A stretch of DNA of 28,681 nt from Actinidia chinensis (Eukaryota; Streptophyta; Magnoliopsida; Ericales; Actinidiaceae). Numbering within the stretch: position 1 is the stretch's first letter; each line of letters begins with the position of its first letter. The translations under genes were made by a program, and so were the position numbers. Positions 1 through 11,267 of the stretch are shown here, piece by piece. The notes beneath the pieces are model-generated. The model was given only the letters and a program-made list of their open reading frames with translations. It was not told where the DNA came from and did not search any database. The stretch lies in assembly GCA_009663005.1 (NCBI GenBank), contig VIGQ01000496.1, forward strand, positions 1 through 28,681, written 5' to 3'.

Positions 1-1380
1 GATCATCCTCTAAAACCAACAGAAACAAGACAGACCCGGAAAACAATTCATGTATCATGAAATCAACCTACAAGAGATTAACTAACCCAATACTGCATTA
101 CTAATAATAGCAAACATGATGGACATAACAAATGCCCTTCGTTCATTCAGCTACCATTTTGTCACGACGTTATCCCCATATCCTAAACATATAAAAACCC
201 ATTTTTGCCCAAAACATTTTGCAACATTTTATTCAACCGTTCTATCCTTAAATTCCTTTCCTAATTGTGGTATAAAATAAATTTTTTTCCTGGAATTAAC
301 AAGATTAACAAACTCTTTTGAAACTAAACTCCTAACGAGTATTTCATCTAAAAATTCCTATAAAGTAGAATTTTCACCTTCTTTAATTTCCTCACCCTTC
401 ATAAAAACTTTTACAATCAAGAATAAGAAAACACAATGCTAGCTAAAATGCTTAAAATACATGAAGCAATGAGAATGAGATCTTAAAAAGACAGGCTGCC
501 AAAAGAAATATACAATTCATACGTAAACGTGTGCAGTTGTGAAGCAAATAAACAAGTCAGAGGCAACAACCTTGAAATTTTTTCATAACAAACAATACTA
601 AGATGCCCCCATTTCGCTTGCGCTGGTACGGGAATTGCAAACACATTGGGGAGGGGGGTGTGTGTGTGTTAAATTTTGAAGACGTGGGTACCAACTAAAA
701 TTTTGAAGAAGTTCAGAGGCAGCTGCCCTTTCTGGGCCCTAAAATTGCTTTTCCACTGAATGTGGAGCAGCTTCAGAGACCATCGAAACTCAGTGAGATG
801 ATGTTTGAACAATGTTGCACATCAATCCTTAACATCTTTCCACAAGGCTTATATGATAATAAGAAGTTACCATTCCTTGGGAAATACATTGTTTATAAAA
901 GGTCCAATTACTTGGATGAACACGTACAGCTCACGGACTAAAACACAATGAGTCACGCCAAAGGCATCTTCTTATGGTCAAGAAAATGTGAGTATCATGT
1001 TGTTCGTCAGTGCCAGAAAAAGAAAGAGATTAAATATTAAAATGAATTGCATATGCTATATAATAATAATCCTACAGTTTACGGGTACAACAGATTACAG
1101 TGAACTTTTTTCTATTTTTGTAGGTACAACTGGTTTTTATGTTATGCATCCGAAAGCAGTAGTTGACCTAATAACAACAGCCTTCCAATCCAATCTAAAC
1201 AGTAACATTGTTCTAGCCACATATGCACAAGCAGGGTCCCAATAATGAAGCAGAATTCTTTAACAAGCTCTAAGTGGAACTAATAACACTGACATATGTT
1301 TAATTCCTACATCAGAAAAAATGCAGTGCATCAAACGGTACAAACCTAATTAACATGAAAACAGGAGAATGACTTGAAAA
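1..1380. other. intergenic or 3' flank, no gene
   Basis: I see no coding region here. The stretch lies downstream (minus-strand sense) of the 2H phosphoesterase pseudogene, and the balanced base composition around 700-960 would suit an old 3' UTR. There is no poly-A signal or splice pattern that proves this. A short GT run occurs near 656-668. The 85-codon plus-strand ORF at 988-1245 has no recognisable motif and starts and ends in AT-rich sequence, so it is not called. Confidence 0.4.
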
Positions 1381-1919
1381 CCTCACGCTTCAAATGGTTG
1401 CCGAGCATAACCGAGAAGAGTTCACGACCGGAGCATACTCCACACCATAACCGCTATCCATTGATACCCAGTAACTGGCAACTTCAAGTCTCGCAAAACA
1501 GTGAAAGGGCCTCGGGCCATCTAGACTCTTTGGCCTTCTTTCATCAACTGGACAATAAGGAATCCATGAGCCGGCGTACTCCTCCACGATTTCAATGCCC
1601 TCCTTCCTCATTGCATCACACAATTGTGAATGAAACTGAAGAAGGACATAGATGGCGTTGGGGCAGAAAAAGAACATTGTTGTCACTTGGAATGCTTCCA
1701 ATTGGGAGAAAGATATGGCTAAAGCTTCTTGCTTCGAAGCAAAATTTTTCATGATATTTTCGAGCTTTGATGGATCGATGAAGGGGCTCGAGAAGAGGGT
1801 GATGTGAGGCCTAGATTCTATTTCAATAAGCTGGGTACTGATTTTGACGGCGAGCCAATACATTCCAGGCCTTGAGGACTTGGTTTTCGAGTGCAGGGTC
1901 GAAGTAAAGCTTCATTCAT
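1381..1919 (-). pseudogene. 2H phosphoesterase / LigT-like (RNA ligase/cyclic nucleotide phosphodiesterase family), frameshifted
   Basis: This is a plant member of the 2H phosphoesterase superfamily (LigT/cyclic phosphodiesterase fold), whose members act on RNA ends or cyclic phosphates. The reading begins near 1913-1915 with FDPALENQVLKAWNVLARRQ, then shifts frame at an A-run (1842-1845) into ISTQLIEIESRPHITLFSSP. The H-x-T of the first 2H motif is visible as HIT (His codon 1804-1806). FHSQLCDAMRKEGIEI and SWIPYCPV follow. The sequence then shifts again to FTVLRDLKLPVTGY, then to EYAPV, then to RELFSVMLGNHLK, so all three frames are needed to follow about 180 residues, the usual family length. 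The largest open piece is 157 codons (1390-1863). Either a pseudogene or a gene damaged by indel errors. The family call is from remembered family motifs; the frameshifts are directly visible. Confidence 0.82.
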
Positions 1920-2440
1920 ATTCCTTTGTGACTTGCCTTCAAATTGAATCTTGAAACAAGAACCCAAAGATAATTAAGGAAACGGAAAACCCATTTCAAA
2001 AACAGAAATTGGGGTGTTCTAAGGCCCTAATACGTAATATAAAATCTTGAAATAACAGAATAACAACACAGCAATTCACAGACAGATAAACCAAAGCAAC
2101 ACACCAGGAGATAAAATCAAAGCAACCCACAACCCAAGAGAATATTCAGATCTCAGTAGACCCAGAAAACAAACAAGACCAAACAACAACTTATTCACCT
2201 TAAGCAGAAGAGATTTTCAAAACCTAATCCAAAAACATAATTGAAATTACAGAGAGCAGAAGCGGAAACAGCTAGAAAGAAACCCAATTAGGAAGACTGA
2301 CATTACCTTTAGATCAGAGAAGCATGGAAGAATTTAGAAGGGTGAGATTCAGATATGGGATTCGTAGTTGAAGCGAAAAAGTTTGAGAAGACGTACTTAA
2401 AGCCAAGAGCATGTGAAATTTCTGCTTTAGAGCTTCAAAT
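1920..2440 (-). other. probable 5' leader with intron of the 2H phosphoesterase gene
   Basis: Upstream of the coding part on the minus strand is a candidate donor AAAG|GTAATG (donor G at 2306). Candidate acceptors lie near 1937 or 1950, after pyrimidine-rich sequence. The AT-rich stretch between them is about 350 bp and has no coding signal. This fits a 5'-UTR intron, which is common in plant housekeeping-type genes. It is an inference from splice consensus and position only. Confidence 0.35.
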
Positions 2441-2503
2441 CCCAAAGAGACATAGGGAATAAAGGATCAACGATTTTTGACAAAGCAAAATGAGTAGGTG
2501 TGC

Positions 2504-2509
2504 CACGTG
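2504..2509. promoter_or_regulatory. G-box CACGTG upstream of the 2H phosphoesterase gene
   Basis: A palindromic CACGTG lies within GCCACGTGCCACCGTGCC, roughly 60-200 bp upstream of the inferred leader of the minus-strand gene. G-boxes are bHLH and bZIP binding sites. Six-base motifs occur by chance, so the position relative to the gene is the only support. Confidence 0.3.
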
Positions 2510-2559
2510 CCACCGTGCCACCAATTTTTCTTGTTATTTTACAGCTCACTATACGTATA

Positions 2560-3429
2560 GTAGAGAGAGAAAAGAACGTTAAAAGACTTCAATTTCTTTC
2601 TTCCCGTAAAATTTTGGTGGGACTTGGACTATAATCATAATATAACATATAAATATTTTTAATTTTTTTATCATATCTCATTAAAAATTCATTTGAATTA
2701 ATCTAATGTTAGAATTTGACTTGACATTATTTTTGTTTTAAAAAAAATATTTTCCCTTCTTTTAAAAGGTGTGAAGCTTACATAAGTTATGATCAATCAT
2801 GGCAAAAAATTTTTAAAGTTTCTATATTAATATATTATTTAACATATTTGATCATTAAGTTATGTGGGACCCAAGCAAAAATACGAAACCAACCCTTTTT
2901 TTTCTTTATTTTCCTCTCTAATATTTTTTCAAATTATTATGTTTTTTTAATTTTTCTCTGTTTGTATCAATAATATTTCGAATATGCATACATGTATCGC
3001 TCCTCTGACATTTATATATTTTTTATATTTAAATTATAAACTCTAATAGTACGCTTACAAAATAATAATTTTTTTTTGTACATAGTGGCTCGTGTAACGC
3101 GTAATTACATTTACAATATAGAAAGAAAGAGCAACCCTTTACCCTCTACCGTTATAAATTCAACTTTTTGACCTTACAAACTTTAGATTATCTTAATTCA
3201 GTTTCTTAAACTAATTATCATTTAGTTCCTTTCTTTAATGCAAAATGCCCCCTGTAAAATTGAGTTAAAAAGCCATATTTTTCCTTTAAACGGAAAATTG
3301 GGCGCAGGATGTACTGTGTTGGGCATGTACTAAAATTAGTTCATTTAATATTTTAGGAAATTGCGACTCCTAAGTTTTGAAAGATTTTTTTTTTTCGGCC
3401 TAAGGTTTCTATTTATTTTGGAGTTCCTA
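2560..3429. other. AT-rich intergenic stretch
   Basis: Strongly AT-rich with many T and A runs and no coding or structured RNA signal. Around 3160-3400 the wording (for example tttagttccttt and aaaatgcccc) resembles degraded plant repeat sequence, but no boundaries could be found. Confidence 0.35.
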
Positions 3430-4110
3430 TATGAAAGGTTTTTGGCCCTCTGTTTTGAACAAGAAATTATTTTTTGAATTATTTTATTTTTTTGCACACG
3501 TCATCACCACTGTCGCCCACCACCCAAAATAGTGAAATTATACTATTTGCTTTTTTTCAATAGTAAGATTAAATTTTTTTTATTTGTTTTTTATTCTTTT
3601 AATTCTTTTCCATCACCACGTGAGCCGTAACTCCTCCCAGACACTGAAATTGTATGTTTGCTGTTTTGAATAATAAAATATTTTTGAATTTTTTGTTTTA
3701 ACTATTTTTCGCCATTGCCATTGCCCACCACCTGCTTAAAACATTAATTGTATTGCTTTCTTTTTTTAACAGTAAAATTTATTTTTTAATTTTTTTTTTA
3801 AACTCACCATCTGGTCGTCCGCCATCGTTACTAAAATAATGAAATTGTACTAATTTGCTATTTTTTGAACAGAAATTATTTTTTTAATTTTTTTATTGTT
3901 TTCCACTATCACTACTTCACTACTGCCATAATACCCACTGCGCCCGCCCATCATCAACCGCCCGGTGCCTGCACAGTTAACTTGTATTGTTTGCTTTTTT
4001 TTGAACATTATTTTTACTACTCTTTTTCACTACACTAAACACAACGAAATTTCTAATATTTTTCATTTTGAACATTAGTCCCTAGTACGAATACTAATTT
4101 TCATTGTAAA
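3430..4110. repeat. degenerate tandem array of ~100-bp units
   Basis: The same word order recurs about six times. Each unit has GAAATTGTA-like sequence, then TTTGCTTTTTTT, then (G)AACAG/TAAAATTATTTTTT, a T-rich stretch, and a C-rich CCATCACCACTGCCCACCACC-like block. The GAAATT anchor falls near 3534, 3646, 3744, 3841, 3977 and 4046, giving spacings of about 112, 98, 97, 136 and 69 bp. The units are diverged, so this is an old minisatellite-like array or the tandem interior of a larger transposon. Confidence 0.6.
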
Positions 4111-4582
4111 AATAGTTAAATTTACTAAAAGTTGAAATTTCACTATTTAGGTCGTTGACTGATTGGCCGAAAATTCTTTTTTCAATCTCCAGTGGACGAT
4201 AACAATAGTGTAGGTATAGTTGGTGTAGAAATTGTGACAGTGGTATACAAAAAAAAACATGGGACGAAAAGAGAAATCTTTTTTGATGTACAAAAAACAG
4301 GGGTATTTTGTGTCTATTGTGGCTAATAACATTTTGGCTTATTACAAGTGTTTTTGAGATTAACTGTTAGCTAAAAAACGGTGATCTCATGGATGCATTG
4401 TCCAAAATAACGCTTTTATACAAGCTTCAAAACTATTGGGGAAAAGTGTAGCGCACATAAGAGGCAAGTTGAAAATTTTCGGTGTCCACATGGCCTAATT
4501 GTAGAGAATCAACGCCAATTATCAATTGGGTCATATTTGACAAAAACTACTACGAATTAACAAAGTTAAAATTAGGGTTCTT

Positions 4583-4979
4583 GTAAAATTACACTTACCT
4601 CTCCCTTGTTAGTGTTTGTTGGGTAACAGTCTTAACAAAAAAATGTTAAATGACCGTTTTCAAATAAAACAGAAAAACCCTTCTCTAAAACCACTATTTC
4701 CTATTTTAAAACCATTATTTCTCTCACTTATTTTCCTAAGTGGTGGCTTAGAGTTTTGAGAGATACATCACAAATATGAGATAAATGAATATGACAAGCA
4801 CTTCAATCTGCTGTAATCACTTTAAAATCTGTTAATATTGACCAAGTTGTTGATAGCAAAGGGGGGAGAACCGTAATGAAACTACAAACATCGGGGAGGA
4901 AAATGTAATTTCTGATAGATTAAGGGTACTAATGTATTAGTCAAAAACTTTCGGGAAGGGAGGTTAGAGTAATTTACCC
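4583..4979. mobile_element. MITE with TAAATTAC-type TIRs, family copy A
   Basis: The left end reads TGTAAAATTACACTTACCTC and the reverse complement of the right end reads GGGTAAATTACTCTAACCTC, so the termini form long imperfect inverted repeats. No coding capacity is seen in the ~397 bp. A second copy with the same termini lies at 12668-13049. The element type is a non-autonomous DNA transposon. The superfamily is uncertain (Mutator-like is possible) because I could not find a clean target site duplication. Confidence 0.65.
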
Positions 4980-5627
4980 AATTTTGTTTTCTTTTAGATG
5001 GGGACAATAACAATAACTGAAAGGCCAAATTCAATATTTAAAATTTCATGTTTAATCTCGTTTTACTTTTAAGAGACTAGTTGGATATTTGGTGTCACCA
5101 ATTAAAGTTTTTTTTTAATTTTGAATCAATAATTCCAATTTATAAATTTAAATAAATATATACAAATATTTTTTTTTAAAAGCTTTCACACAATGAATGA
5201 CAAGTATATATTAGAATAGATCTGATTATTTTTACTATCGATGTCCAATCAATTTTATTTTTTGTATAATTAATTATTTGCTTAACAAACTCGTTAAATG
5301 CTCATCCTAGAAGAAAACAAATCGATCTGACATTAATAACTACCTTATCATAATACCTTTATGTTAAAATAAAATTAAAAAATTTTTATTTTCAAAACCG
5401 TACTTTCCATTTAGACAAATATTATTGATGCAATGGCTATTAAATATTCGGTTATATGATTTTTGTTTCATTTATAATCTTCTTGATAAACTTCACAAGA
5501 TGATCTGTTCGAATAATTGAAATTGATTGTTGATATGATCACATAAGTGGGCCCCTAGTGAATCTCATTGCTCGCAACACAGTGCTGCCTGGCCCGCAGC
5601 CCCACTGTATTCAATTGACCAAGGGGG

Positions 5628-5693
5628 TGATAATGTCATAAACAGTACATTGATTTCATGCACCCTAAAAGGCCTCGTGTCATGACATTATCA
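5628..5693. repeat. perfect 12-bp inverted repeat with 42-bp loop
   Basis: TGATAATGTCAT at 5628-5639 is exactly reverse-complemented at 5682-5693. No gene is next to it. It may be a relic of a small TIR element or a chance hairpin. Confidence 0.6.
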
Positions 5694-6019
5694 TTAGTCA
5701 TTCTCTAGTTTTGAGCATTATTTGTGGATATTTACATTAAATCTCTTGTTTTTAATTATAAAAGTTCAATCCCCCCCCATAACGAACACCAAAAAATGAT
5801 ATTGTGTTGCACATGGGGACTTTCTTTTGCCAAACAAAAGATTTGTTTTTAAGGATGACATTGCAACTTGCCATATAAGGTAAGAAGTTGACTAATAAAA
5901 TTAGAAAACGAGGAGCCAATGTAGAATTAGAGAAAATTAGAGGGTGTGGAAAAAACGTTTAAAACCTTTTCCAAAATTTAAAAATTAGGCTCTTTTTAAT
6001 AGTTAGCGTATTAAGAATT

Positions 6020-6300
6020 ATGTATAAATTAGTATTTTTCGGTACCCACGGGCACTACACCACCCAAAAAAAAGACCACATCTTAGCCGACTAGTTAGAG
6101 TTTTACACCTAAAACATAAATACGATATAAATGTCAGATAAAAGATATATTGCATGTATATATGAACAGATACATTGTTACAAAATAAAAAATAATTAAA
6201 AAGTATAATGATTTGAAAAGTGTTATTAATTTTGGAGAAATGATGGAGAAAAAAATTAGTGTTTTAATTTTTTTTGGTATGGATTTTACTAAAAAAATAA
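6020..6300 (+). repeat. AT-rich interspersed repeat, copy 1
   Basis: Contains GGTACCCACGGGCACTACACC followed by an A-run, ATAAATAYGATATAAATGTCA and AAAGATATATTGCATG. The same order (GTACCCAAGGGTATTACAC, A-run, ATAGAATATAAATATCA, AAAATATACATTACATG) recurs at 24385-24680 in the same orientation. The two copies are clearly related but diverged. The GTACCCACGGGCAC core is nearly palindromic, as at some transposon ends. Boundaries are approximate. Confidence 0.5.
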
Positions 6301-9300
6301 TTTAATGGATAAAACGTTGACTCACAGGACCATCATGTTAGAGACAGAGATCTCGTGACAATAGCAACCTGTGTTTTTATAACATAATAGGAGACGAGAG
6401 GGAAGAGAAACCCCCCAAAAAACTACCCGTGGCATGCTTCCGACAAGCAACATGTCGTTTTAAAGGGAGCTCAACCGTCCAATCCATGGTAAGGATCTTT
6501 GCAATCAAAGCAAAAGTTACAAGCCTCTCGATGGCGATACAAGGTTCTCATCTAGCTCTGGTTTCCTTCTGAAATATATATAATGGACTACCAGTTTATT
6601 TCAAGAAATACAACATTACAGTAATTCAGATCAAACTCTGATTTTCAACTGTCAAATACACCGCTTGTCATTGAATGCTTGGTGTAATACTCATTCGTAA
6701 TATATCATCCGCCACGCCGCCACCACCACCATCACCTCCACCTCTATCCCTTCCATTCACTGACAGTTGGGTGGGAGTTGGGGAGGCTGGAACAGCTGGC
6801 GGCAGTTGGTGGTACAACGATTTAGCTAGGGTTAGGGTTAGAAAATGGGTAACTTGGAGAGAAACTGGAGGTGCTCTGAGAAGAAAAAGACATGTAATGC
6901 TTTTAAACATGTGTTGACTAAATGCGGGGATGCAAATACAGGGACTCAAAGTAGTGTGTTTAAAAAAAATCAATACCCTAAATTAAAAAGTGTTCAGTTT
7001 AGTCCCCCTGGGCTCTAATAAATGTTGCTAATAAGAAGTACGTTGAGGGCATCGCAGACTGCGTTATGACTCCATGACCGAAGAGGCCTCCACTGTGTAC
7101 AGGGGATACGTGGTCAATTTTCACACTTAAAATTGTCTCACGATTGGCACTAAGTTTTCCGAACTTAGTCTCCAGCGCCAAAACATTCACAAACACAAAT
7201 ACACGTTTGAGGTTTTAGGAAACAAATCAACACACCACAATATTTACAGACAAAACTCAACCTTATTGTCACAAAACAATACACGAAAAAAATGTCCCAA
7301 GTTTTTTCTCCTAAGCAAAACAACCAACTCTGTCCTTATAAATCTCTCTTGCCTCTCTGCCTCTCTTCTCTATTTTCGTACAAAGCTCTTTGCCTAATTT
7401 CTGCAACACAAAAATAGTTACAAAACCAGTAGAAATTCTCGACATGCCTAAATATATGTCTTGGAAGTTGATACCCCCAACTGCCAAGAAAAAAATTGCT
7501 AACACCAAATCTGTCCTGCATGCAACCCGCAACTGCTCATAGCCCCTTTGGACAAGTGTCCTAAACACCATTTCCCTCTCTGTTGCGCATCCAAGTTTCC
7601 CAGATCACCATTCCAACAAATTGATTGCTCTTCTAAAGAATTGAATTGCCAGCAACTACGCGAAGCAAAACTGCCTTTTGGCTGCTTGTTTTTCTGCACC
7701 TAGCTCTATTAATGCCAGCCTAGGTTCGCACCAATCATCCACGAATGGATTCATCTCCATGAATCTTTTGCCTTCGCCTAACTGGCCCAGTAATATGCCG
7801 ATGCCATCCATGGGTTCACGACTCACACTGTCACCATTCCTGGCACATCTCCGCTTATACTTTGCATCTGCCCCGCAATATCCTATCTCTACATTGTCTC
7901 CTGTCCAGACATGCATTTCTCATACCTTTGTCTAGGGGTGTGTAGGTACATGATGTCACTTACCACACCCAAACCTATTCTATGTCAAGAGATTAGGATT
8001 TAACAACAGGCCAGCCCAGCCCGACCCAAAGTTCCCATCCAACAAAGTTTTTCACTTGAATACCACTAATTTGCATTTTTGACAGCGAAATTAAGAGTAT
8101 AGTTATGTCCATTCACTTAAAAATTGAATCAACATCATCCATTCGTCTGGTTAACAAGTGACCTATAGGACCACCGACCTACCACTAACAAGAAGGTTTT
8201 TTGTGGAAATTAAAGAAAGATGGGCACATAAATATTATTCAATATGGTTTGTCTTGTTTTCACACTTAATCTCCACTCTGTACATAGTACACACACAAAA
8301 AACAAGTAAATGCCAGATCACGTGTAAACCCCTTTTGTTTTTTGCTTTTGTTTAGGTGGCCCACATTTATTTTTGGGTATTGTACAAAGAGATGGACTCG
8401 TATCCGAGTTTAAAAAATAAATTGGAGAGACCGAATTTTTAGAGTTTTCGACCTCTGTCGAACCCATTTTAATTTTGATTCATAGTACGTGATTCACAAG
8501 TAAAAGGATATAAATGAATCAACAAAAAAGTTCTGCATATAACAAATGACATGGGGTACCACCTCAATCAGACACCGCCAATATAAACAAATATTCGTAC
8601 AAGTTCTTTCACACGGAGGGGTGAGATTCACAACATGTAGATGTGTTCGACACATCCCAGGCTCAATAACGCACCGTCTTTATTTTCTCCAATTATTCAT
8701 TTTCAAAATCAATTAGATAAATTAAAGCTATGCACGTGGTTGGTTCATTGTATTGCTTTAATTGGGCTAGTACATGAAAATTAGTAACGAACGCGTAGAT
8801 AATATTCACTAATTTTTAAAATAAATAAACATAATTTTCCTCAAAAATATTAGGTTCAATCACCTAATAGAACACCCTTATGCAGAGGTCCCAACGTTTG
8901 CTGGATACTACTCAAGAGTCAAGACCTGGATGGTGAATGGGGTTCTGGCCTCCCGATACTTACTTACTCCAAAGATCAATTGTCATATTCATTCACCTTG
9001 AAAGTAAATAAACATAATTACTCGAGATCTAAGCTTCAACCCCTCACGCAGGCCCTTTATAAGGTCACCAGACTCCACGCATTGGTTTCAGGGCTTATAG
9101 CGAATGTAGATGGCCGGATCTCTAAGCTGGGAAGGGCTGCTTGAGGTCACGAATTTGAGTTCATCAAATAGGCGGATAAGCCCACAAAAATAGGGCCGCA
9201 AAACAATGGTCCGGCCCGAAAATTGCCTGATTATCCTGTCGTTTGGGAATCAGGAGGAGAAAAAATAAAAAAGATTTCATACAAAATCTTCGCAAAGTTA

Positions 9301-9580
9301 TAGTGTGGGAGGGGGGGTATTTTTGTACTTCTGAAGTAAGGTAATAGATTTTTCAGTCCATAATGATGAATATAAATGAGTCATATTATTTTGTATAAAA
9401 AAGTATGCATAAATTATGTTTGGATATCAGTACTCAAAAAACAAAAGAATCATTGCGTTGCTGAATTTGATTGAGAATTTTTGTATGAAAAATAAATAAT
9501 AGAAAAAAATCATGTTCGAACTGTTAATTCATTAACTTTTTATTTTTATTTTTCTCTATTAATTGTTTAATTTACACAAT
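6301..9580. other. intergenic, no assignable gene
   Basis: Several short overlapping ORFs occur here, for example minus-strand pieces between 7311 and 7916 that lie in adjacent frames and could be fragments of one decayed protein. None carries a motif I recognise. A proline-rich reading at 6675-6917 is driven by a CCACCACC run. From 8860 to 9240 the sequence is less AT-rich, with a weak tRNA-type B-box-like segment near 9149, but no supported element. Confidence 0.35.
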
Positions 9581-9584
9581 CTAA

Positions 9585-9991
9585 GACCCAATTCGAGTTA
9601 GCTGTTTTGAAATTTTTTAGCTACTTTAATTTTTTTTAAAAAAAACATGGTCCTAGAGAGCTTTTAAAACTTTTGATCAAAAATTTTATATATTTTCTGG
9701 TTCTTCTATGGAGGAACCTGAAAAGGTTTTTAAAAAAAAAACATTTCAAAATTTGAAAAAAAATACTTCATTAAAGACAAAAAAAAAATAGCTAATTTGT
9801 CGAATAAAAATAATTTTTTTTCTTTAGTGAACTTTTAGATTAAAATCTTCCTATTTTCAAATTCTTCATCAAGAGGAGCAGGAAAGGTATAAATGTGAGG
9901 CCCCTCACCCATCGAACAACTACAAATAAAAAACTCGAAGCCTCTAAGCAACTAAAAAATTTTAAAAATGAAAGTAGGCCAAATTGGGCCC
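9585..9991. mobile_element. PIF/Harbinger-type MITE with TAA target duplication
   Basis: The left end reads GACCCAATTCGAGTTAGC and the reverse complement of the right end reads GGGCCCAATTTGGCCTAC. Both continue into AAATTTTTTAG followed by CTACTTTA- or TTGCTTAG-like sequence, so the inverted repeats exceed 40 bp. TAA flanks both ends (9582-9584 and 9992-9994), the 3-bp TWA target preference of PIF/Harbinger elements. There is no coding capacity in 407 bp. An A-run (about 10008-10023) follows shortly after. Confidence 0.65.
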
Positions 9992-10915
9992 TAAGTTAGG
10001 GAGAAGAAAAAAAAAAAAAAAAAGCCCATGTTTGCATGATTGTAATTTGGATTACGAATTTAATTAAAAATAATAAATTTATTTACTTTTTCTTTTTACT
10101 CCACATAATTTTAAATACAAATAAGAACTAATGCATGAGAGTTGTTTTGCGTATTGTGGCCCTGTGTGTGCTTCCTCTCTCCTCCATTCTTTCTCATATG
10201 CGCATAAGATGCTATCTGCAATGGATTAACTTTTGTGAAACTATAGGCGTTATTGACTGTTGAAACTTGTGGATTAAGTGTGGCATTTTGCATTCTTTTC
10301 CCCTTTGTTTTAGTGGCCATTCAATTTTGAAGTGGAAATTAAATAAGATTATTCTTTTCTTTTTTTTGGATTGATGATTTTGGTTGTTGAACAAACTCAC
10401 AATCCAAAGTTATTACAAATTTAATTATTCGACCCAGTAAATCATTTACTTTTTTCGCACGTTAATCCTTAATCAAAACAAAACTAACTTGTTCTTTTAT
10501 GGGTTTTGAGGTTTTGCGTTTCGCTCGGTCTAGAATTTGGACTCAAAAAAATTTAGACTTTAAAAATGAATGCTTCGAATTCACTTAATTACGTGAGTAT
10601 TCACACGTTCAATAAATCACAATTATTCATTTTGAATTGTATGAATTTTTCTTAATTTAAATTCTAAAATGGTAGGATTTTTTTTAAAGTTTTCTCCATA
10701 AGATGGGAAGAATGCGCATTTTTAAAGCCTTTTTCTTATGACTGGTGATGGAATTTCTTGGGCAATGATAAAGAAAATAAAGTTACAGTTTTCACCTTTG
10801 TAATTTCATAAAATCTCATTTTGCAGCACTCTGTACTTTCATTTATGACAATCAACTCCTCCTCAAGATCAAATTTGAAAGTTGTCCTTCTAATTTTCTA
10901 TTCGATTAAGGGCCA

Positions 10916-10937
10916 CTCTCTCTCTCTCTCTCTCTCT
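10916..10937. repeat. (CT)n microsatellite
   Basis: An uninterrupted CT dinucleotide run of about 11 units. Confidence 0.9.
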
Positions 10938-11240
10938 TGAGGCCACTTGACCTATTTTCATTACTTCATTGAACATAAATAAATGAAAAGACTACATTGA
11001 CACTTTACCCGAAGTGCAAGACACAATTAGAAGTAAGGAATATGAAATGAAATTTTATGAAAGTGTAGGAGTGAAAAGTGTAATTTATCCTAGAAAACCT
11101 TTCCACCAGTTCTCTAGGGAGAAACTTCTTTTTCTGTTATTGTTCCAGTTCTCTGTCAATGAGATTTTCTCAGTCCCTTTTGTCACACTCTCTTCATTAT
11201 AAGTTTATAACCACTGTTTGAGACAATTGCTTAGATTTCA

Positions 11241-11267
11241 CATATATATATACATATATATATATAC
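11241..11267. repeat. (TA)n microsatellite
   Basis: A TA run interrupted by single C bases, in the 3' flank of the WAT1-related pseudogene. Confidence 0.85.

Noticed and set aside
1374..1754. 126-codon plus-strand ORF
   Set aside because: It is the antisense shadow of the 2H phosphoesterase pseudogene.
6827..6841. Telomere-like TAGGGTTAGGGTTAG
   Set aside because: Only two units. This is too short for an interstitial telomere, and such telo-box words are common in plant DNA.
6675..6973. Overlapping plus and minus ORFs with proline-rich or glycine-rich stretches
   Set aside because: Both are produced by a CCACCACC-type run. No domain or splice context.
7311..7916. Chain of minus-strand ORFs in neighbouring frames
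   Set aside because: Could be a decayed coding fragment, but no motif could be matched to any family, so no gene is called.
7930..8040. TAGGGGTGTG start followed by CAGCCCAGCCCGACCC, reminiscent of a hAT MITE end
   Set aside because: No inverted CACCCCTA partner or target duplication was found.
9050..9200. Possible tRNA-derived SINE (B-box-like GAATTTGAGTTC near 9149)
   Set aside because: The B-box match is partial, no convincing A-box lies at the right distance and there is no tail or target duplication.
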